Source of the DNA: Methylocapsa palsarum
GTDB taxonomy: Bacteria; Pseudomonadota; Alphaproteobacteria; Rhizobiales; Beijerinckiaceae
Direction: 5' to 3'
Assembly (NCBI RefSeq): GCF_900114285.1
Contig: NZ_FOSN01000016.1
Location: 1-64,000 of the forward strand
DNA: 64,000 bases
Position 1 is the first letter of the stretch. Each line of letters begins with the position of its first letter. Under the pieces are notes generated by a model, which was not told the DNA's origin, made no database searches, and saw only the letters and a list, made by a program, of their open reading frames with translations. Below are positions 58,595-64,000 of this stretch, in pieces. The position numbers were made by a program, and so were the translations under genes.

Positions 58595-60367
58595 ATGAAG
58601 CCGATCCAAGTCATCGACAAGGCGCGATCGCGCTACAAAACCGATGCGCGCCTCGCGCCATTGCCGGTTTCTTCACTCCCCGCCGCCAGCGGCGTTGCGA
58701 AGCCAAGCGGTCCCAAAGACAGCGACGCGCGATACAGACTGACGCGCGTTCGCACCGCAATCCACATCATTACGGAAAGGCTCCCCCCCGCCTGGCGCGA
58801 GTGGGCCGCTGAATTTTACTTGCGGCGGCGGGACGCTCCTGGCCCAGCAGCCGAACATGTTTTTCAGTATCTTCTCGGCGCCGCCAAATGGAGGCGAAAA
58901 TCAGCCCCGCAAAACGAAGGCTCGATCGCAAAAGGAGCTGACCGTTTTTATGAACGGCAGTACAGGCAATATCTCAATCCCACAATGGGCGCGTTCGCCA
59001 TGACCGCCACACGCGTCCTGCTCGCCGCCGGCGGCGCTCCACAGGGCTTATTGTGGCGGCGGCGGCGAAAAACCGGGGCCGCAATGCTTGAGGAAACCGA
59101 AGCCGGCGCGCCCATTTTAGTGATCAGCCGCGAGATTGTGGCTGTTCCCATTGCGCTCCCGTGCCTCGAGACCCACGATGAATGCGCGGCGGCGATGCGC
59201 TGGCTACGCGGCTACGGAGCGACGCCGAGGCGATATCGCGAGCTGATCGACGGCCAAGCGCTCAATTGCGTCGAACCCAATGTTCGAGCCTGTGAACAGA
59301 CCCGTGACGGGGCGCTCCTCATGGTCTTAGGCAATGTGCTCAAGCGCAAAAAGCTGGCCCTCCTTGCTCTGCATCCGTGCGATCCCGACGCAATGGGATT
59401 GCACATCACGCTATTTGGGACGCAAATCCTCGAACCGAAACGGCTCGCTAGGGAATACGGCCTACCCGCGGGAGCGCTCGCGACATATGAAGCGGCCGCA
59501 TTGCGCCAAGGGAGCCTTCTTATGTTCTGCGTTGGAGCAACAGAAGAAGTTTTTACCCAATGTTCGCAAAACCTCTTTTTCAAACATCCTCTGGCCGATG
59601 ATGACTCGCGCAAAAAGGCTATCGCGCCGCAAGCATGGAGCCCTTCGCTTCCCCTAGAGCGTTTGCTGGAGGCCCAGTTCGAGACCTTTCAGATCACCGT
59701 CTCGGCCAGCGGTTTGCCAGGCGCGTCGCCGCGCAATGGAGACCGAGGCGAAGCCGCCTTTGTAACGCGCCGAAGCGGCAAAACCTTCATCCTCATTCCG
59801 TACTATCCTGGCAATTTCGTCCACGGCCATGCAGCCAAATTGTGGTCAAATCAATATGGATCGTTGATGATCTATGATGATCACACCGCGCGCACGGCAG
59901 TGACGATAAATGGGCCCTCGCGCGTCCTTTGGCGCGAGACTGTTGAGCGCGACTTCCCGGACATTGCGAGCCGTTCCGCCGCCACGCCAGGGCGAAGCGG
60001 CGATCCTACGCCAAGTCCTGAATACTGGTATCTCCAAGAGGCCGCCGAGCTCGCCCAACAAACCGAGCCGCTTGCCGCTCATGCTCTCGATCCGCAAAGA
60101 CCGACCTGCAGCATCAGCGCGGGAGGACACGCCAAGCACGACAAAAAGCCCACGTATTTCGCGACGATCAGCGAGAAGCCCTACGATGTCGCGCGACAGC
60201 ATGAACGCGAGGCCGCGGGTCGACCAAGGGATCCCGCGGGATTCGAGCATCGTCAATGGGCGCATGCTGTTCAAAGCTGTTTGGAACAGCGCCGGGCCCA
60301 TCTGAACGCTTGCCTTGGAGCAGGAGCCTTCAATCCAGCTCCACCACCAGCCCATCCTGCAAGGTGA
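58595..60367 (+). CDS. Unrecognised 590-aa protein next to hypX
   Basis: Open for 590 codons, with ATG 58595, 71 bp after hypX. No signal peptide or membrane segment is visible. It is basic at the start; a helical region ([20 protein letters not shown]) is followed by a mid-region of mixed alpha/beta character and a conserved-looking patch [20 protein letters not shown] then [15 protein letters not shown] with several His/Asp. The last 150 residues are low-complexity Pro/Gln/Arg-rich and may be less reliable. It overlaps the end of lolD by 38 bp (convergent). No family recognised; the nearest context is hypX. Confidence 0.6.
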   Translation: MKPIQVIDKARSRYKTDARLAPLPVSSLPAASGVAKPSGPKDSDARYRLTRVRTAIHIITERLPPAWREWAAEFYLRRRDAPGPAAEHVFQYLLGAAKWRRKSAPQNEGSIAKGADRFYERQYRQYLNPTMGAFAMTATRVLLAAGGAPQGLLWRRRRKTGAAMLEETEAGAPILVISREIVAVPIALPCLETHDECAAAMRWLRGYGATPRRYRELIDGQALNCVEPNVRACEQTRDGALLMVLGNVLKRKKLALLALHPCDPDAMGLHITLFGTQILEPKRLAREYGLPAGALATYEAAALRQGSLLMFCVGATEEVFTQCSQNLFFKHPLADDDSRKKAIAPQAWSPSLPLERLLEAQFETFQITVSASGLPGASPRNGDRGEAAFVTRRSGKTFILIPYYPGNFVHGHAAKLWSNQYGSLMIYDDHTARTAVTINGPSRVLWRETVERDFPDIASRSAATPGRSGDPTPSPEYWYLQEAAELAQQTEPLAAHALDPQRPTCSISAGGHAKHDKKPTYFATISEKPYDVARQHEREAAGRPRDPAGFEHRQWAHAVQSCLEQRRAHLNACLGAGAFNPAPPPAHPAR

Positions 60368-61028
60368 CGCGGCGGTCCATGCGCGAGGCGAGCTCCATAT
60401 TGTGGGTCGCAATCAACGTGGCGAGCCCTGTCGCCCTGACGATGGCGTCGAGCGCCTCGAATACGTGATTGGCGGTTTTCGGGTCGAGGTTGCCGGTCGG
60501 CTCGTCCGCGAGCAGGACGCCCGGCCCGTTGGCGACGGCGCGGGCGATCGCCACCCGCTGCTGTTCGCCGCCGGAGAGTTCCGCCGGCCTGTGCTTGCCG
60601 CGCGCCGCAAGCCCGAGATATTCGAGCAGCTGCGCGGCGCGTTCGCCGGCCTCGCGTTTCGAATATCCCGCGATCATCTGCGGCAGCATGATGTTCTCGA
60701 TCGCCGAAAACTCCGGCAGCAGATGGTGGAACTGGTAGACGAACCCGATCTCGTTGCGGCGCAGCGCCGTCCGCTCGTCATCGGCCATATCCACCGTCGC
60801 GAAGCCGCCGACATAGACCTCCCCGGCGTCGGGTTTTTCCAGAAGGCCGGCGACATGCAGAAGCGTCGATTTGCCCGCCCCGGAGGGCGCGATGAGCGCG
60901 ACCGACTGGCCCCCCCAGAGCTGGAAATCGGCGCCGCGCAGAATGTCGAGCGAAAACCCCGCCTGATCGTAGCTGCGGCCGACTTTCTGAAGGGAGAGCG
61001 CAGGGACGGACATTGTTTGTGTGGACAT
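60330..61028 (-). CDS. lolD: Lipoprotein-releasing system ATP-binding protein LolD
   Basis: 232 aa ABC ATPase. Walker [10 protein letters not shown] (about 49-57), Q-loop [11 protein letters not shown], signature LSGGEQQR, Walker [12 protein letters not shown] and switch His in IATHNMEL. It powers release of lipoproteins from the inner membrane by LolC/E. Its start is one base after the lolC stop, so they are coupled. Confidence 0.95.
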   Translation of the reverse strand: MSTQTMSVPALSLQKVGRSYDQAGFSLDILRGADFQLWGGQSVALIAPSGAGKSTLLHVAGLLEKPDAGEVYVGGFATVDMADDERTALRRNEIGFVYQFHHLLPEFSAIENIMLPQMIAGYSKREAGERAAQLLEYLGLAARGKHRPAELSGGEQQRVAIARAVANGPGVLLADEPTGNLDPKTANHVFEALDAIVRATGLATLIATHNMELASRMDRRVTLQDGLVVELD

Positions 61029-61029
61029 G

Positions 61030-62298
61030 CTATTCGTAACGCAACGCTTCGACCGGATCGAGCTTCGCGGCGCGCCAGGACGGATAGATCGTCGCCAGGA
61101 CAGACAATGCGAGAGTCATCGCGACGACGGCGAGGACGTCGCGGGGATCGACCACCGACGGCAGGCGCGACAAAAAATACAGCTCGGCCGGAAACAGATT
61201 GGCGTGAAGCAGCCGGTTGAGAATCTGGCGCACGGCCTCGACATTGGTTGAAATCAGCAGGCCGAGGAGAAATCCCGCGAAGGTTCCCGCGACCCCGATC
61301 GAGGCGCCCGTGATCAGAAAGATGCGCATGATCGCGCCGCGCGACGCCCCCATGGTGCGCAGGATCGCGACGTCCCGGCCCTTGTCCTTCACCAGCATGA
61401 TCAGGCCCGAAACGATGTTGAGCGCGGCGACCAGCACGATCAGCGTCAGGATGATGAACATGACGTTGCGCTCGACGTTCAGGGCGTCGAAAAAGGTTTT
61501 GTTGCGCTCGCGCCAGTCGGTCATGATCATCGGCCGCATCACCGATTTCTCGATCTGCGATCGCACCGCGTCGAGTTCCTCCGGCTTGCGCAGGAAGATC
61601 TCGATGACGCTCGCCTCGTTGTCCTTGTTGAAGAACCCCTGCGCTTCCGGCAGGGCCATGTAGACGAACAGACTGTCGAACTCCGCCATGCCGATCTGGA
61701 AGATGGCGGAGACGGGATAGACCTTGCTGCGCGGAGAAACGCCGAACGGCGTCTGCGCGCCGTTTGCGGTCAGGATCTTGATCTTGTCGCCGATGCGCAG
61801 GCCGAGATTTTCCGCAAGCCTCTGGCCGATGGCGACCCCGCCTCCCGTATCGAACCCGTCGAGCGTCCCGAGTTTGACGTTGCCGGCGATGCCGGGCAGC
61901 CGCTTGATGTCGGCCTCCCTGATCCCGCGAACGAGGGCGAAATTCATGCTGGTCGTCGAGGCCGCGGCCGGCGCCTCGACCATTGGAATCACGAGATCGA
62001 CGCCCGGCGCGGCGGCGACCTCGCGCACCACCTCGTCATAATCGTTGAGCGGAGAATCGGCGGCCTGGAGAAAGATATGGCCGTTGATGCCGACGATCTT
62101 GTCGAGCAATTCCTTGTGGAAGCCGTTCATCACCGACATGACGACGATCAGGGTCGCGACCCCGAGCACGATCCCAAGGAACGAGAAACCGGCGATCACC
62201 GAGACGAAGCTGGCCTTGCGCCGCGCCCGCAGATAGCGGAAGGCGATCATCCATTCGAAGGGCGCGAACGGGCGCGTGCCGCCGGTCAGGCTTTCCAT
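61030..62298 (-). CDS. lolC: Lipoprotein-releasing system membrane protein LolC/LolE
   Basis: 422 aa. First membrane segment near residue 35 ([20 protein letters not shown]), a long periplasmic domain, then three segments ([59 protein letters not shown]), the FtsX-like fold. The signature [21 protein letters not shown] is LolC/E type. Many alphaproteobacteria have a single such protein that forms a dimer with LolD, which fits here. The start overlaps the proS stop by one base. Confidence 0.94.
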   Translation of the reverse strand: MESLTGGTRPFAPFEWMIAFRYLRARRKASFVSVIAGFSFLGIVLGVATLIVVMSVMNGFHKELLDKIVGINGHIFLQAADSPLNDYDEVVREVAAAPGVDLVIPMVEAPAAASTTSMNFALVRGIREADIKRLPGIAGNVKLGTLDGFDTGGGVAIGQRLAENLGLRIGDKIKILTANGAQTPFGVSPRSKVYPVSAIFQIGMAEFDSLFVYMALPEAQGFFNKDNEASVIEIFLRKPEELDAVRSQIEKSVMRPMIMTDWRERNKTFFDALNVERNVMFIILTLIVLVAALNIVSGLIMLVKDKGRDVAILRTMGASRGAIMRIFLITGASIGVAGTFAGFLLGLLISTNVEAVRQILNRLLHANLFPAELYFLSRLPSVVDPRDVLAVVAMTLALSVLATIYPSWRAAKLDPVEALRYE

Positions 62299-63620
62299 CA
62301 GGCCTCCGTCAATCGCGCGACGGCCTCGGCCAGCGGATAGGACTGGCGGTCCCCGGTGGCGCGCGTCTTCACTTCGACCTTGCCCTCGGCGAGGCCCTTG
62401 GGACCGACGATCACCTGATACGGCAGGCCGATCAGATCGAGTTTGGCGAATTTCGCGCCGGGACGCTCGTCCGTGTCGTCGTACAGCACGTCGACGCCGG
62501 CCTTTTGAAACGCCGCGTAAAGTTCGGCGCAGGCGGCGTCGGTCGCGCCGTCGCCGACCTTGAGATTGGCGAGGCCGATCCTGAACGGCGCCACCGCCTC
62601 GGGCCAGATGATGCCGGCCTCGTCGTGGTTGGCCTCGATCAGCGCGCCGACGAGGCGCGACACGCCAACGCCATAGGAGCCGCCCTGGAACGGGCGCTCG
62701 ACCCCGTCCGGCCCGGCGATCAGGGCCTGCATCGGCTTCGAATATTTGTCGCCAAAATAAAACACCTGACCGACCTCGATGCCCCTGGTGTGGATGCGCT
62801 TGTCTTCCGGCGTCTCGCGTTCGAAACGCGCGGCGTCATGGACGTCCTCGGTCGCGGCGTAAAGGCGCGTCCAGGCCTCGATGACGGGCGTCAGATCGGC
62901 GTCGTAGTCGATGTCTTCGCCGGGAACGGGCAGGTTCAGGACGTCGGCGTGACAGAACACCCCAGATTCGCCGGTTTGCGCGAGAATGATGAACTCGTGA
63001 CTGAGATCGCCGCCAATCGGCCCGGTTTCCGCGCGCATCGGGATGGCGCGCAGTCCCATGCGAGCGAAAATGCGTAAGTAGGACACGAACATGCGGTTAT
63101 AGGAGAGCCGCGAGGACGCCTCGTCGACGTCGAAGGAATAGGCGTCCTTCATCAGGAATTCGCGCCCGCGCATGACGCCGAAGCGCGGTCTCTGCTCGTC
63201 GCGGAATTTCCACTGGATATGATAGAGGATCTTGGGCAGGTCGCGGTAGGAGCGGATATAGGCGCGGAAAATCTCCGTGATCATGTCCTCGTTGGTCGGC
63301 CCGTAGAGCAGTTCGCGCTTGTGACGGTCGACGATCCGCAGCATTTCGGGGCCATAGGCCTCGTAGCGCCCGGTCTCGCGCCAGAGATCGGCCAGCTGAA
63401 GCGTCGGCATCAGGAGCTCGATGGCGCCGGCGCGGTCCATTTCCTCGCGGACGATCTGCCCGACCTTCTGCAGGACGCGAAGCCCGAGCGGCAGCCAGGC
63501 GTAAATGCCGGACGCCTCCTGCCGGATCATGCCCGCGCGCAGCATCAGGCGGTGCGAGACGATTTCGGCCTCTTTGGGGGTCTCGCGCAGGATCGGCAGG
63601 AAATAACGGGAAAGGCGCAT
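62298..63620 (-). CDS. proS: Proline-tRNA ligase (short alphaproteobacterial type)
   Basis: About 440 aa from ATG 63620 ([13 protein letters not shown]), the short form without the editing insertion. Class II motifs: [20 protein letters not shown], motif 2 region [32 protein letters not shown], and the C-terminal anticodon-binding domain ([40 protein letters not shown]). First gene of proS-lolC-lolD. Confidence 0.95.
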   Translation of the reverse strand: MRLSRYFLPILRETPKEAEIVSHRLMLRAGMIRQEASGIYAWLPLGLRVLQKVGQIVREEMDRAGAIELLMPTLQLADLWRETGRYEAYGPEMLRIVDRHKRELLYGPTNEDMITEIFRAYIRSYRDLPKILYHIQWKFRDEQRPRFGVMRGREFLMKDAYSFDVDEASSRLSYNRMFVSYLRIFARMGLRAIPMRAETGPIGGDLSHEFIILAQTGESGVFCHADVLNLPVPGEDIDYDADLTPVIEAWTRLYAATEDVHDAARFERETPEDKRIHTRGIEVGQVFYFGDKYSKPMQALIAGPDGVERPFQGGSYGVGVSRLVGALIEANHDEAGIIWPEAVAPFRIGLANLKVGDGATDAACAELYAAFQKAGVDVLYDDTDERPGAKFAKLDLIGLPYQVIVGPKGLAEGKVEVKTRATGDRQSYPLAEAVARLTEA

Positions 63621-63880
63621 CGGCGGTTCGCAATCCTTCTTGGGCTCACCGGGCGGATCGGGCGCCCCCGGCGGGGACCAAACAATCGTAAAGGGCGTCA
63701 AAAGACAAGCCGTCAGGGCGCCACGCGGCGCGGGCGGAGCGGCGCGGCGCGGAATTGAGGCGCGAACGATTCGCTGCTAGCCTCTAACCGGTCCTCTCCG
63801 GACGATCGCCCGAACCTACGCCTGGGGCCTCGAGGGGCCCGCTCGATGGAGAGCCCATTTTTCGCAAAAAGACCGCCCGC

Positions 63881-64000
63881 ATGCGCGTTCTTCTCATTGT
63901 CGCCCATCCGCTCGACGATTCCTTCGCGAAGGCCGCGACGGCGCGGGTCAGGTCCACGCTTGAGCGGCGCGGCATGGAGGTCGATCTCATCGACCTTTAC
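63881..64000 (+). CDS. Flavodoxin-fold NAD(P)H oxidoreductase, 3' end missing
   Basis: ATG 63881; only 40 codons are in the window. MRVLLIVAHPLDDSFAKAAT and RGMEVDLIDLY are typical of the NQO1/MdaB/KefF-type flavodoxin-fold quinone reductases, which bind FMN or FAD. Nothing can be said about the active site. It diverges from proS across 260 bp (63621-63880), in which I see no other feature. Confidence 0.75.
   Translation, partial: MRVLLIVAHPLDDSFAKAATARVRSTLERRGMEVDLIDLY

Noticed and set aside
59846-60412. Minus-strand frame opposite the end of the 590-aa gene, with a stretch vaguely like RseP
   Set aside because: The similarity is short (about 30 residues), it lacks the rest of a membrane protease and no ribosome site precedes it; I kept the plus-strand frame, though its last 150 residues are less certain.

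Overview
The window is high-GC bacterial chromosome and looks alphaproteobacterial (Hyphomicrobiales; I lean towards the Beijerinckiaceae/Methylocystaceae, without proof). The reasons are the murA–DUF2948 pair, metX–metW, proS–lolC–lolD, a DUF1236 protein, an IalB-family protein, and a dispersed two-hairpin intergenic repeat present in five copies. Most genes are housekeeping or transport genes, interrupted by accessory stretches.

Layout. 1–3.5 kb: the 3' part of a secreted beta-helix (pectate-lyase-like) protein and a phosphomannomutase/phosphoglucomutase. 3.9–11.5 kb: a phosphate block with polyphosphate kinase, then pstS-pstC-pstA-pstB and a second pstS-like gene broken by an in-frame stop. 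A Pho-box-like site lies far upstream of pstS, and a 21-bp-phased direct repeat lies upstream of ppk. 11.5–14.2 kb: a Fic-like protein with an altered motif, a DUF1236 protein and a frameshifted CPA2 cation/proton antiporter. 14.5–24.5 kb: tRNA-Met followed by a decayed stretch of small genes, then a giant glycine-repeat autotransporter (about 2,555 aa once one frameshift is corrected) and an IalB-like exported protein just upstream of it in the same orientation. 25–31 kb: a FUSC-type exporter, an orphan DUF2235 (Tle1-like) membrane hydrolase, an aspartic-protease-like exported protein and a Spy/CpxP-like protein.

31–40 kb: dapE, a leucine/isovalerate catabolic cluster (ivd, mccB, mccA), panD, metX and metW. 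40–51.2 kb: a DUF4239 membrane protein, inorganic pyrophosphatase, a GNAT enzyme, an O-antigen-ligase-like membrane protein, a cobalamin adenosyltransferase-like protein with an odd N-terminus, a small Cys-rich protein, pheS (without pheT), a di-haem cytochrome c peroxidase, aminopeptidase P, DUF2948, murA and a small conserved-looking protein. 51.7–56.4 kb: tRNA-Thr, an AT-rich patch with a frameshifted SGNH-hydrolase gene, a chagasin-family protease inhibitor, a GlxA-type regulator and a DUF2189 membrane protein. 56.5–64 kb: hypX (CO-ligand synthesis for NiFe hydrogenase) with no hydrogenase genes nearby, an unrecognised 590-aa protein, then lolD, lolC and proS on the minus strand, and the start of a flavodoxin-fold NAD(P)H oxidoreductase.

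Four genes (second pstS, CPA2 antiporter, autotransporter, SGNH hydrolase), plus one small remnant, carry a single nonsense change, a small indel or a one-base shift. Two of the indels are in homonucleotide tracts. They are either real pseudogenes or phase-variable genes, or assembly errors, and should be checked together. Nothing seen is a clear new defence or mobile system. The most promising leads are the repeat family, the hypX locus with its Cys-rich insertion and unknown neighbour, and the autotransporter/IalB unit.
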